Below are positions 15,207-23,065 of a stretch of DNA of 32,343 bases, in pieces. Position 1 is the stretch's first letter. Every line of letters starts with the position of its first letter. A model generated the notes under the pieces. That model was not told the DNA's origin. It ran no database searches and saw only the letters and a list, made by a program, of their open reading frames with translations. The position numbers and the translations under genes are program-made. The stretch covers positions 1 to 32,343 of the forward strand of contig JAHFCH010000010.1 of the NCBI GenBank assembly GCA_023249635.1, written 5' to 3'. Source of the stretch: Fibrobacterota bacterium. Lineage in GTDB: Bacteria; Fibrobacterota; Fibrobacteria; UBA11236.

Positions 15207-16691
15207 ATGGTCGCGCCAATCGACAAGCTGGTGGATGCCTGCCGGCAGATGTCCTCCCTCGCATCGGTACGCGGTTTTCTGCTCTGGGACCAGGAAGCCA
15301 TGATGCCCGCCAAAGGAGTCGAAGGCCGGGCCCGCTCCATGGCGGCCTTGGCGCGGATCGTCCACCAGCAGCAAAGCGATCCCGCCTACGGGGACCTCCT
15401 GGAAACCTGCGCGGCGGCGTCTGATTTGTCGCCCGAGAATGCAGCCATCGTACGGGAACTCAAATACGATCGGGAGCGGAGCGTTAAGGTGCCCGAAGCC
15501 TTGGTGGTGGAGCTTTCGGAAACCTCTACCCGTTCGGAACATGCCTGGGCGGAGGCCAAGGCGGCGAACGCCCCGGAGGATTTCCTCCCCTGGCTCGGGA
15601 AGATGGTGGCGTTGCGCCGCCGCGAAGCGGAATACCTGGGTTTCGCCGACTCGCCCTACGATTCCCTGCTGGAGGACTATGAATCGGGCCTACGGGCCGC
15701 GCCGTTACGTACGCTTTTCGCCGACTTACGCCGGGAACTGGTTCCCCTTCTCGGGGAAATCCTGGAAAAGCGCCCGCCGGAAGAGGATGCCATGTCCGGA
15801 CTCCGCTTCCCCGTCGCAGGCCAATTGGAATTCGTCAAAAAGGTCGCCGGCGACATGGGCCTCGATATGGCCGCCGCCCGTATCGATCCGATCAAGGCGC
15901 ATGGCATCATGGTCGCCCTGCATCCGCAGGATATCCGCATCACGATGCTCTTCAAGGAAGACCACCTGCCGACGGGCCTGCTCGGGACCATGCACGAGGC
16001 GGGTCACGGGCTCTATGAGCAGGGGTTACCTGTGCGTTACTGGGGTACGCCTCTCGCCGAGGCCGCCTCGGTGGCCATCCATGAAAGCCAAAGCCGCCTC
16101 TACGAAAACCAGATCGGCCGTTCTCGGGCCTTCTGGGAGCATTACTATCCCATTCTGGTCTCTTTTTTCCCGGAACAGTTGGGAACAGTCAAACAAGAGG
16201 CTTTTCTCGCATCGCTCAACCGGGTGCGCCCATCCTTGATCCGGACCGAGGCGGATGAGGTGACCTATAACCTGCATATCATCCTGCGCTTCGAAATCGA
16301 GACGGCTTTGTTCAACGGCGGAATGAAGGTAGGGGATATCGAATCGGCCTGGAACGCGGGGATGAAGGATCTGCTGGGCCTGGTTCCCGCCAAGCCCTCC
16401 GAAGGGTTTTTACAGGATATCCACTGGAGCGCCGGGCAGATGGGCTACTTCCCCGCCTACTCCCTGGGCAACCTGCGCGCCGCCCAGTTCCTGGGGGCCG
16501 CCCGCCGCGACCTGCCGGAAATGGAGATGGATATCGGACGGGGCAACCTGCTTCCTTTGAAAGCCTGGCTAAACGACAAGGTGCATCGCCACGGGCGCAG
16601 GTATTCCGGAGAGGAAATCATGGCGCGGGCGACGGGGGAAAAAACCTCCCCGCAACCCTTTCTTGCCTACCTGCGCGCGAAATACCTCTAA
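15207..16691 (+). CDS. carboxypeptidase Taq family (M32) metallopeptidase
   Basis: The 494 residues have the length and motifs of M32 zinc carboxypeptidases. HEAGH at 263-267 provides two zinc histidines and the catalytic Glu264. IHESQSR has the third ligand at Glu293, and DEVTYNLHIILRFEIE is the family's C-terminal signature. The N-terminal helical region (SVRGFLLWDQEAMMPAKGVE) is also typical. These cytoplasmic enzymes remove C-terminal residues from peptides with broad specificity. There is no clear Shine-Dalgarno sequence: only GGGC abuts the ATG, and a TATATA box ends seven bases upstream, so the message may be leaderless. The next gene follows after 30 bases on the same strand and might be co-transcribed. 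Confidence 0.96.
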   Translation: MVAPIDKLVDACRQMSSLASVRGFLLWDQEAMMPAKGVEGRARSMAALARIVHQQQSDPAYGDLLETCAAASDLSPENAAIVRELKYDRERSVKVPEALVVELSETSTRSEHAWAEAKAANAPEDFLPWLGKMVALRRREAEYLGFADSPYDSLLEDYESGLRAAPLRTLFADLRRELVPLLGEILEKRPPEEDAMSGLRFPVAGQLEFVKKVAGDMGLDMAAARIDPIKAHGIMVALHPQDIRITMLFKEDHLPTGLLGTMHEAGHGLYEQGLPVRYWGTPLAEAASVAIHESQSRLYENQIGRSRAFWEHYYPILVSFFPEQLGTVKQEAFLASLNRVRPSLIRTEADEVTYNLHIILRFEIETALFNGGMKVGDIESAWNAGMKDLLGLVPAKPSEGFLQDIHWSAGQMGYFPAYSLGNLRAAQFLGAARRDLPEMEMDIGRGNLLPLKAWLNDKVHRHGRRYSGEEIMARATGEKTSPQPFLAYLRAKYL

Positions 16692-16721
16692 CCCCGCACT
16701 GGAATGACGAGAGGATACCGC

Positions 16722-17225
16722 ATGAAACCGTTCGCAACCTTGTTCCTGCTCCTGCTGACCCCTGCGCTTGCCAAAGAGGCAGCCACGTGGAAAAGCGAAT
16801 CCGATTTCCGCAAAGCCGCGCCCGAGGTCCATCGCAAAGCGGAGTGGCTCGAAGCGAACGCGAATGCCGATGCATGGAGCGATAGCCTCAAATACGTGCT
16901 GGGCTGGGGCCGTGGCGTTCCCTACGCGACCCTGGGGACCACGAAAATCCTGGAGAAGGAAGTGCAGAACCTACCCAAGGACCCGACTGCGGGCCGCATT
17001 TCCACCATGCTCACGGTCGGCTATATCCAACTGGCCACCGAACCGGAATTCAAGAAGGCCTCGGAATTCGATATGGCCAAGGCGGGCATCACCTGCATGA
17101 TCCGCTACTACGAGACCGTCAAACAGGCCAATCCCGACTACTCCATTCCCATCATGGAACGCCTGACCGGTCTCTACCACTCCGATGCCTTGGATGAATT
17201 CATCCAGGCGAAGCTGAGGAAATAA
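16722..17225 (+). CDS. small secreted protein of unknown function
   Basis: GAGAGGA lies six bases before the ATG at 16722, which is preferred over an ATG 18 bases earlier. The 167 residues start with a signal peptide (MKPFATLFLLLLTPALAK). The mature part is helical and moderately charged (VLGWGRGVPYATLGTTKILE, GRISTMLTVGYIQLATEPEF). I cannot assign a family; the pattern of helices could be a TPR-like or all-alpha periplasmic domain. It follows the M32 gene closely. Confidence 0.75.
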   Translation: MKPFATLFLLLLTPALAKEAATWKSESDFRKAAPEVHRKAEWLEANANADAWSDSLKYVLGWGRGVPYATLGTTKILEKEVQNLPKDPTAGRISTMLTVGYIQLATEPEFKKASEFDMAKAGITCMIRYYETVKQANPDYSIPIMERLTGLYHSDALDEFIQAKLRK

Positions 17226-17297
17226 ATCAGGCGCGTCACATAGTTTCTGTGGGAGCGCCCACGTCGATTCTCATTCCGGATTGCTTCCATTTCCGGG

Positions 17298-17860
17298 ATG
17301 TCGAAATTCTGGAATGATCATTGGTCCGAACGCTTTCGCCGCGAGCTGGCCTTACGCAATTACTCCGACGCGACCTGCCGCTCCTATCTCCAGGTGCTTT
17401 CGGCCTTCCTCGCTTCATCTCCCGGCGACCCGCGTAAACAGAATCGGGATAACATTTGCGCATACCTCGGCCTTCTGCACGGGAGTGCCGGCCTTTCGGC
17501 ATCCACCCGTAATCTCCATCGCTACGCCATGACCTTCTTCTTCCGGCACGTCCTGCGCCAAGCAGCCCCCGTTAGCGATCTCCCCCATGCCAAAGGCACG
17601 CAAAAACTCCCCGACGCTCGCTCCAAGCCGTATTCGAAAGCGCCAAAGCCAAGGCAGGCATTTCGGGCCAAGGCGGCATCCACGCGCTGCGCCATTCCTA
17701 CGCAACCCATCTGCCCGAAAACGGAACCGATCTGCGCTACATCCAGGTACTCTTGGGCCACAGTGATTCGAGAACCACGGAACGGTACACGCGCGTGCTC
17801 ACAAGCCACTATCCGAAATTACCGAGCCCGTTGGATTTGCTCAAAAAAGCGCAGAAATGA
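17298..17860 (+). pseudogene. tyrosine recombinase/integrase remnant with central deletion
   Basis: The first frame (17298 to about 17620) encodes the N-terminal SAM-like core-binding domain (FRRELALRNYSDATCRSYLQ, STRNLHRYAMTFFFRHVL). The next recognisable part is in another frame, up to TGA 17858-17860. It encodes the C-terminal catalytic end: [28 protein letters not shown] with the Tyr nucleophile, and the closing SPLDLL seen in IntI-like and solitary integrases. About 95-100 residues that should lie between them are missing, including the first catalytic Arg and the Lys hairpin, so this cannot be an active enzyme. The junction lies near 17612-17625. It directly precedes the toxin-antitoxin pair, which suggests an old mobile segment. 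Confidence 0.8.
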
Positions 17861-17880
17861 AGCCCGAAAAGGTTTCCACT

Positions 17881-17899
17881 TGTTCCCAAATTGGGAACA
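17881..17899. promoter_or_regulatory. palindromic operator of the HigBA pair
   Basis: TGTTCCCAA-A-TTGGGAACA is a perfect inverted repeat with nine-base arms and a one-base centre. It ends 17 bases before the toxin ATG at 17917. HigA-type antitoxins bind such palindromes to repress their own operon. That this one is bound by the adjacent HigA is inference. Confidence 0.75.
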
Positions 17900-17916
17900 T
17901 GCTACCTTTAAGGAAG

Positions 17917-18216
17917 ATGAGAGTTATCGCCGTCAGAACCCTTAAGGAATTTTGGGAAAGACCGGCCCATCGCGATGCGGAGCAGCCACTCAGGGCGTGG
18001 TACGCGGAAGCCAGAGAAGCGGATTGGCGCGGGCCGAAGGACATCAAATCCAAACACCTTTCCGCCAGCATCCTCGGGGACAATCGGGTGGTTTTCAACA
18101 TCAAAGGGAACAAGTATCGCCTTATCGTGGCCGTGAAGTATGACTTCAGGATTGTCTATATCCGGTTCATCGGAACCCACAAGGATTACGATGCTGTGGA
18201 TGCGAGGAGCGTATAA
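17917..18216 (+). CDS. higB: HigB-type toxin (RelE/ParE superfamily mRNA interferase)
   Basis: The 99-residue product starts MRVIAVRTLKEFWER, the usual start of the HigB_toxin family. It contains AWYAEAREADWRGPKDIK, NRVVFNIKGNKYRLIVAVKY and VYIRFIGTHKDYD, all hallmark blocks. These toxins cut mRNA on the ribosome. ATG 17917 is chosen because homologues begin there and AAGGAA lies just before it. Earlier in-frame ATGs at 17857 and 17899 would place the operator inside the gene. The toxin-first order and a one-base overlap (TAATG) with the antitoxin gene are typical of higBA. Confidence 0.93.
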   Translation: MRVIAVRTLKEFWERPAHRDAEQPLRAWYAEAREADWRGPKDIKSKHLSASILGDNRVVFNIKGNKYRLIVAVKYDFRIVYIRFIGTHKDYDAVDARSV

Positions 18217-18599
18217 TGAACATTAAACCGATAAAAACGAATGCCGATTACAACTCAGCCCTCGCACGAATCGATTTCCTTTGGGATGCCGAGCCGAATA
18301 CCAAAAAAGGCGATGAACTTTCGATCCTGGCAATCTTGGTCGAATCCTATGAAGCGGAGAAATACAAGATCCTTCCCCCGGACCCGGTCGAGGCCATTCG
18401 TTTTCGAATGGACCAACTCGGCCTCAAAAAAACGGACTTAGCGAAGTTCCTAGGGGGACGGAATAGATCGACGGAGATACTGAACCGAAAGCGCTCCCTA
18501 TCGGTACGAATGATGCGGGCCCTTCATCATAAATTGAAAATCCCCGCAGCGTCCCTTCTCGCGGAAAAGCCGATATCAACGAAAAAACGAGCCGCCTGA
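18216..18599 (+). CDS. higA: HigA-type antitoxin (XRE family HTH)
   Basis: The 127 residues contain an N-terminal toxin-binding part and an HTH domain at about 66-118 (IRFRMDQLGLKKTDLAKFLG, then NRSTEILNRKRSLSVRMMRA). This is the standard HigA arrangement. It should neutralise HigB and repress the operon through the palindrome upstream. Its start overlaps the toxin stop by one base, so translation is probably coupled. Both genes look intact, so the module may still be active even though the neighbouring integrase is broken. Confidence 0.93.
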   Translation: MNIKPIKTNADYNSALARIDFLWDAEPNTKKGDELSILAILVESYEAEKYKILPPDPVEAIRFRMDQLGLKKTDLAKFLGGRNRSTEILNRKRSLSVRMMRALHHKLKIPAASLLAEKPISTKKRAA

Positions 18600-19158
18600 T
18601 TCAATCAATCGGGCGCTCGGTTCGATGTTCCCGTCTACGCGCCTCCAAGGAGCCATTCCATGCCACCATTGTCCCCCCTGCTTCCTTTTCCGTTCCTCTT
18701 ACTGGCGTTTTCGACCGTCCATTCCTTGGATAAGGGATGTGAACTCTCGAAAATGGGCAAAGGCCAGAAGAATTTCCTAAATCGATTTCAATCGCATCCG
18801 TCCTCAAGGCGACGGGAATTCCGGAGAACATCTGCGGCATAGCCATGCGGGAGTGGCCGCAAAGAAAAGGCAGCGAAGAAATCCCGATTTCTTTCCCTGC
18901 TGATTTCAGATTTCACCTCCGCTTTTGGACCCGCATCCGTTCTCAAAGCAAAAGCCTCTTCCTGGACAGGAGGAGGCTCGGAACAAACTCACTTTGTGGT
19001 GTATTTGTATTTTCAGGCTTGCGTACCCCACTATGCAAAATACGAAAGGGGGGACATAAGCCCCACTCCGATCCCGTGCTCGCAATTCGGGCAAGCTCTA
19101 AAACCAACTGCGCCCTGCGGGCACGTTGCAACCCACATTCCGAATCCCGTTCCGTTCC
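18600..19158. other. gene-poor stretch with a possible decayed secreted-protein gene
   Basis: Between higA and the SnoaL-like gene there is no convincing intact gene. A short reading frame from ATG 18660 (see its own entry) could be the start of a decayed gene whose continuation lies in a second frame to about 18930. The rest (about 18930-19158) shows no codon pattern, RNA fold or repeat that I could recognise. Confidence 0.5.
18660..18842 (+). pseudogene. possible remnant of a small secreted protein gene (frameshifted)
   Basis: AAGGAG lies seven bases before ATG 18660, and the first residues (MPPLSPLLPFPFLLLAFST) look like a signal peptide. After about residue 31 the frame loses protein character. 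Another frame then reads more naturally (SISIASVLKATGIPENICG, then GSEEIPISFPADF) until about 18930. A one-base slip near the A-run at 18750-18755 would join them. This is weak evidence, and it may be chance. Confidence 0.3.
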
Positions 19159-19587
19159 CTAATTCAGTTCATGCTCGCACGGAGATTCCCGACTACGCTC
19201 GATGATCGGGTTGATCGTGGCGCTGTCGACATACTGATCGAAGCGAACGATCCTCCCCTCTGAAATATCGAGCACATGGACTACTGCCGCGCGCACGCTC
19301 TTGCCCGTCGTCTTGCCCTGGGCGACGTAGTGGCCTTGCATGACGACCACGTTTCCGGCTTCGAGCAGTCGCTCGATGCCGATCGAGAAAGACTCGAAGT
19401 CCTGTGGGATCTTCGAAAAAACGTTCTGGAGGATGGCATCCGGGCCTCGGTAGATCCCCCCGTACTTGTAGCCGGCCGTTACGGTCCATTGGATTTGCGG
19501 ATGCATCGAGCCGAGCACTTTCGGGACGTCCCCGACGTTGAACGCCGCGTAAACGCTTTTCACTAAGTCCAGGTTATTCAGGGTCAT
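19159..19587 (-). CDS. SnoaL-like / NTF2-fold protein
   Basis: The 142-residue product (start ATG 19587, GGAGA seven bases upstream) has the SnoaL/NTF2-like pattern. An N-terminal helix (LDLVKSVYAAFNVGDVPKVL) is followed by MHPQIQWTV, then GGIYRGPDAILQNVF, and a beta-sheet with VVVMQGHYVAQGKTTGKSVR and GRIVRFDQYVDSATI. Such proteins are small cone-shaped barrels that act as isomerases, hydrolases or binding proteins; this one resembles the 'nuclear transport factor 2 family / ketosteroid isomerase-related' group. It lies downstream of the interrupted ATPase regulator on the same strand, separated by 117 bases that hold a palindrome and a hairpin, so it may be that regulator's target. The substrate is unknown. 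Confidence 0.85.
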   Translation of the reverse strand: MTLNNLDLVKSVYAAFNVGDVPKVLGSMHPQIQWTVTAGYKYGGIYRGPDAILQNVFSKIPQDFESFSIGIERLLEAGNVVVMQGHYVAQGKTTGKSVRAAVVHVLDISEGRIVRFDQYVDSATINPIIERSRESPCEHELN

Positions 19588-19604
19588 TTGCTTTCTCCAG
19601 GGTG

Positions 19605-19626
19605 CGGAGAGGCCGCCGCCTCTCCG
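19605..19626 (-). promoter_or_regulatory. leader hairpin before the SnoaL-like gene
   Basis: CGGAGAGGC (19605-19613) and GCCTCTCCG (19618-19626) form a nine-pair stem with a four-base loop, 17 bases before the start codon. No run of T follows it on the minus strand, so it is not a simple terminator; it may affect RNA stability or translation. Confidence 0.5.
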
Positions 19627-19669
19627 TAAGTTTGCTTCCACGAGTAAGGCGTTCGGTCTGGCCCGGTTG

Positions 19670-19690
19670 CCGTTCGTTCGGAACGAACGG
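19670..19690. promoter_or_regulatory. perfect 21-base palindrome, probable regulator binding site
   Basis: CCGTTCGTTC-G-GAACGAACGG has ten-base arms and a one-base centre. It sits 14 bases after the stop of the ATPase gene and about 80 bases before the SnoaL-like start. No T-run follows, and the spacing resembles TetR-type operators, so an operator is more likely than a terminator. No TetR gene is present in the window. Confidence 0.6.
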
Positions 19691-19704
19691 GCCGGATTTA
19701 GGAT

Positions 19705-20796
19705 TTAGGTCGACCAGATGACGTGGGTGCGCGGCTCGTAGCAGCAGGAGACTCCGGTCGCGATCGAATCGCCCAAGTGCGCTGCCAGCTCCGGAAGCGC
19801 GGTCGAGAGCTGGCTGATGGCGTGGCGGATCGTCCGCGTCACGTTGAGCCGCGCCTTCTCCGTTGGCGAGCCCATCGGCCGCGGTTTGCCGCCAAGACCC
19901 GTGGCCCGCGCGAGCTCTTTGAGCAGCGCCTCGCGCTCGGCGCTGCGCTTGTCATGGCGGGTGATGTCCTGTTTGGCTTCGGCGTCGTCGAGGTCCTCGT
20001 CCAACTCGAGAAGCCGGTTCCGGTACTGCCGGAGCGCTACGCGATCGAGCATGGACCCGGCGTCGCCAATCGGAAGCGGATCTTCGCTGGGTGCGGCGAT
20101 CAGGGAGAGGGCCAGAACGGGTGAATGGGGGCGGGAAACCAGCTCGCGCAGGTGCCAAAGTCCCTTCATGTCCTGCACGTGGGCGTTTCTGTCGTTGAAT
20201 GCGATGTGCCAGACGCCGCCCGTGGGTCGGAGGGTCGCGTTCTGCACGGGTTCAACGCGCGACGTCTGCGTGAGCAGATCCACTATCTTCCGAGCGGTCG
20301 CTTCGTCGCGGATAGCGTGCGCGATAGGCAGGGCCTCCCGCAAAAGCGTCGACGCCAGCGAAAGCTCACCTTGTTTTGCCGTCACGCGCGCCAATGCGAG
20401 CAGGTTCCGCGGCATCGAACCGTGGATGGTCCTGAAGTTGACCGCGTTAATCTCCCGACGGCATCGAAGCGCTCGTTCCCAATACCTACGGGCTTCCGGA
20501 AGGGAGGCGCGCTCCTCCCAGATTTCACCCAGACTATTGCAGGCGACCATTTCCCCGACGCGGAAACCTTTGCGGTGGAACAGCTCGGCGCACTCGCTGA
20601 AGACCGCGATGGCGGTGTCCACGTTCCCCTGGGTGCGCTTCGCGTTGCCCACGTTCCACAGGCCGAACCCTTCTGCCCACGTGCCGCGCGCCTCCGCGTG
20701 GCGGCGCACGACCGCCAGTCCAGCCTCGGTGCGAGCCACCGCCGACGGCACATCGCCGTTGTAGACGTCGCACTCCCCTCTCAGGCAGAGGAGCAT
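19705..20796 (-). CDS. distal (TPR and C-terminal) part of an interrupted STAND ATPase regulator
   Basis: This frame continues the upstream ATPase gene: the codons from 20871 to 20797 are open and in phase, and only the TAG at 20872-20874 separates the two parts. It carries TPR-like helical repeats (GLWNVGNAKRTQGNVDTAIA, CNSLGEIWEERASLPEARRY, LALARVTAKQGELSLASTLL). A coiled-coil/helical tail follows, and the C-terminal block RTIRHAISQLSTALPELAAH, then GVSCCYEP, common at the end of large 'predicted ATPase plus TPR' regulators. ATG 20796 has no clear ribosome-binding site, so independent translation is doubtful. The piece alone lacks any catalytic motif. Confidence 0.7.
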   Translation of the reverse strand: MLLCLRGECDVYNGDVPSAVARTEAGLAVVRRHAEARGTWAEGFGLWNVGNAKRTQGNVDTAIAVFSECAELFHRKGFRVGEMVACNSLGEIWEERASLPEARRYWERALRCRREINAVNFRTIHGSMPRNLLALARVTAKQGELSLASTLLREALPIAHAIRDEATARKIVDLLTQTSRVEPVQNATLRPTGGVWHIAFNDRNAHVQDMKGLWHLRELVSRPHSPVLALSLIAAPSEDPLPIGDAGSMLDRVALRQYRNRLLELDEDLDDAEAKQDITRHDKRSAEREALLKELARATGLGGKPRPMGSPTEKARLNVTRTIRHAISQLSTALPELAAHLGDSIATGVSCCYEPRTHVIWST

Positions 20797-20871
20797 TCCG
20801 AAGATCGGTGGCGGCTCGCTCGCGTCGGCTAGGAGCCCTATCCCTAAGTCGCATGACCGGGCAGCGGTCGT

Positions 20872-22314
20872 CTAGTCCTCCGTTTCCTGCGCGATCATGA
20901 ACCCATGGGCGAATTGCGCCGTGGCCAGCAGTTCGGTGGGGGCCTCCGGCGCGGCAGCGATCGCTTGCTCGAGCCAGCCAATGCCTTCGCGGAGCCTGGC
21001 GCGTACCCACCAAGCAGGAAACAGCGTGGCGGCCAGCTCCAGCGCGGCCACACGATCGATCACGAGCAAATGGGCGAGGGCGACCCGTAGGTTATCGTCG
21101 ATGCGGGTGAGCACGTCGATGTGGGGCCGCTCGAATTCAGTCATCAATCCGGCGCAGGCCTGGAGCGCGACCCCTTGGTAATAGCGTGCGTGCCGTTCGC
21201 GTACGGCGTCGTTTTCGCTGCCCGTTTTCCCGTCCGTTTCGCCGTCCGCTTCGAGCGGCTCGACGCAGTACTGCCGGATGGTTTCGAGCGATTGATACCC
21301 TTCGCCATTGCCGAGCTTCAGGAGCAGCGATTTCTCGACGAGCCGGGCGGTAAGATCGGCGACTCGCGCAGCCGTCTGGCCCTCGCTGGCGCAGACTTCC
21401 TTGATGGCGCCTAAGTCGAACCTGCCTGAGAAAACGCCCATGCGCCGAAGCAAGCGCCGCTCTTCCACGGTGAGGAGCGCATCGCTCCACTCCACGGTGG
21501 CGCGCAGGGAGCGCAGGGCCCCGTCCGCGCGCCGTGCACGTTGCGGGAGCAAGGTGAACAAATCGTCAAGATGCGACGCGATGTCCTCCGGATCCAGGCC
21601 GACCACGCGCGCGGCGGCAAGCTCGATCGCAAGCGGGAGCCCGTCAACGCGGCGGCAGATGTCGCCGAGGAGGCGGCAGGCGCGCTCATTATCGAGCGCC
21701 ACCGCCGCGCGGGCGCCGGCGCGCTCCCGGAACAATCGTACTGAGGCGCTGGCGGCGACCTCCTCAAGGCTTGCGTCCGGGCTCACCACGCCAAGCGGGG
21801 CGAGCCGGTAGGTCACCTCGCCATCGAGCCATAACGGCTCTCGACTGGTCGCCAGAACCCGTAGCCGCGGCAGTCGCCCCGTCAAGCCGGAGACGAGATC
21901 CGCAACGGCGGAAACGACGTGCTCGCAGTTGTCAATCAGGAGCAGCACATCGCGTTCGGTTAACCAGACGCTGAGCGCATCCTCGAAGGACTGCCCCCCC
22001 GACCTCGGCAAGCCGAATTGGGCGGCGACCTCAGCCGCGACCAGATCCGCTGATCGGAGCGAGCCGAGCCAAACGACGGTCACGCCGTCCGAAAAGTCCG
22101 GTTCACATGCCGCCGCAACCGCGATCGCGAGCGAGGTCTTGCCCACGCCTCCGGGTCCAAGCAGGGTGGTAACCTGGGCCGACGTGACGCTCTCACTGAC
22201 GTCGCGAATCTCTCTTTCCCTGCCGACGAGTCGCCGCGGGCGCAATGCCATCGTGATCGGATTCGACCCTCTAAGGTGTGTTTGCCCGGAAATGCCGTCT
22301 TTACGCATCCCCAT
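20872..22314 (-). CDS. STAND/NB-ARC-type ATPase regulator (N-terminal part, ends at an amber codon)
   Basis: The 480 residues form a signal-transduction ATPase of the AfsR/MalT-like kind. Walker A is GPGGVGKTS at 53-61, Walker B is VLLLIDNCE at 123-131, the sensor block is LATSREPLW, and GLPLAIELAAARV is the conserved helix. A winged-helix-like region (ATVEWSDALLTVEERRLLRR) and the first TPR-like helices follow. There is no N-terminal DNA-binding or cyclase domain, which such proteins often have. The frame stops at TAG 20872-20874 (QETED-stop), but reading continues in phase for 389 more codons to 19705. The whole would be an 869-codon gene, so this is probably a recent nonsense mutation, a sequencing error, or read-through. 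ATG 22314 has AGGT eight bases upstream. Confidence 0.82.
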   Translation of the reverse strand: MGMRKDGISGQTHLRGSNPITMALRPRRLVGREREIRDVSESVTSAQVTTLLGPGGVGKTSLAIAVAAACEPDFSDGVTVVWLGSLRSADLVAAEVAAQFGLPRSGGQSFEDALSVWLTERDVLLLIDNCEHVVSAVADLVSGLTGRLPRLRVLATSREPLWLDGEVTYRLAPLGVVSPDASLEEVAASASVRLFRERAGARAAVALDNERACRLLGDICRRVDGLPLAIELAAARVVGLDPEDIASHLDDLFTLLPQRARRADGALRSLRATVEWSDALLTVEERRLLRRMGVFSGRFDLGAIKEVCASEGQTAARVADLTARLVEKSLLLKLGNGEGYQSLETIRQYCVEPLEADGETDGKTGSENDAVRERHARYYQGVALQACAGLMTEFERPHIDVLTRIDDNLRVALAHLLVIDRVAALELAATLFPAWWVRARLREGIGWLEQAIAAAPEAPTELLATAQFAHGFMIAQETED

Positions 22315-22438
22315 AATCTACCTGAAGAGTGTGCTCACGATGTAACTGCTGTAAGTCCCTTAAATTAAAGATAATTGCAATTCATGTTTCTTTTGGGTAG
22401 CATGTAGCGCTGGCGAAAAGTTTTGATAAAGGATCCAA

Positions 22439-23065
22439 ATGGAAATTGGTGAATTGCCGCTTGACATGCAAGAGCTCGTTCTTGGCGAGGTGCGCAACGA
22501 AGAAAAATCGATTTGGGCAGACCAGCCGGATCCCAATAAATCCATAGTTTCAGGAATACCCCCGGTACTTCTCGGAATACCATTGGTAGCCTTTGCATGC
22601 TATTTAGTGCACGGTTCTTCTATCATGTTATACCACGCATCTGGATTTCCCCAGTTTAAAACGACCGTTCCTTTTTTCATATTCATAGCGCTTTTTGGAA
22701 TACTAGGCGGAATACTGTCCTTTCTCTTTGGCTTAGGCATGTTCGCCACTCCATACTTGAAAAAGCTAGGCGCGTTGAAAACCGTGTATGTGCTCACGAA
22801 TAAAAGAGCGATCTGTTTCAATAAAATCGGACTGTTCCATAAACGTTTCAAGGGCTACGAAATACTTTCATACTATCCCGATAAATTGATCAACATGCAC
22901 AAAGTCGTTCGTGAAAATGGATCGGGGGATTTGAGATTTGTGGAAGTCCCGATACGCAGTCCCGGACCGGACCCTTTTTTAAGTTTTAGAAAAGTCGGAT
23001 TTCTATCCATCAAAAATGTGAACAACGTCGAAGACCTTATTCGGAAGACGCTTTTAGAAAAATAG
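22439..23065 (+). CDS. bacterial PH-domain membrane protein
   Basis: AAAGGA lies just before the ATG. The 208-residue product has two hydrophobic segments at about 37-60 (SGIPPVLLGIPLVAFACYLV) and 75-102 (VPFFIFIALFGILGGILSFL). A beta-rich domain with VYVLTNKRAICFNKIG follows, the hallmark of the bacterial PH (YdbS/DUF304-like) domain where 'Y.lT..R.i' opens the barrel. Such proteins sit in the inner membrane with the PH-like domain in the cytoplasm; their function is largely unknown. The gene and its flanks are clearly richer in A+T than the surrounding DNA, which suggests separate origin. It stands alone, divergent from the ATPase regulator. Confidence 0.75.
   Translation: MEIGELPLDMQELVLGEVRNEEKSIWADQPDPNKSIVSGIPPVLLGIPLVAFACYLVHGSSIMLYHASGFPQFKTTVPFFIFIALFGILGGILSFLFGLGMFATPYLKKLGALKTVYVLTNKRAICFNKIGLFHKRFKGYEILSYYPDKLINMHKVVRENGSGDLRFVEVPIRSPGPDPFLSFRKVGFLSIKNVNNVEDLIRKTLLEK

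Noticed and set aside
17857-17916. Earlier ATG start for the toxin gene
   Set aside because: It would put the palindromic operator inside the coding region and add 20 residues not seen in HigB proteins.
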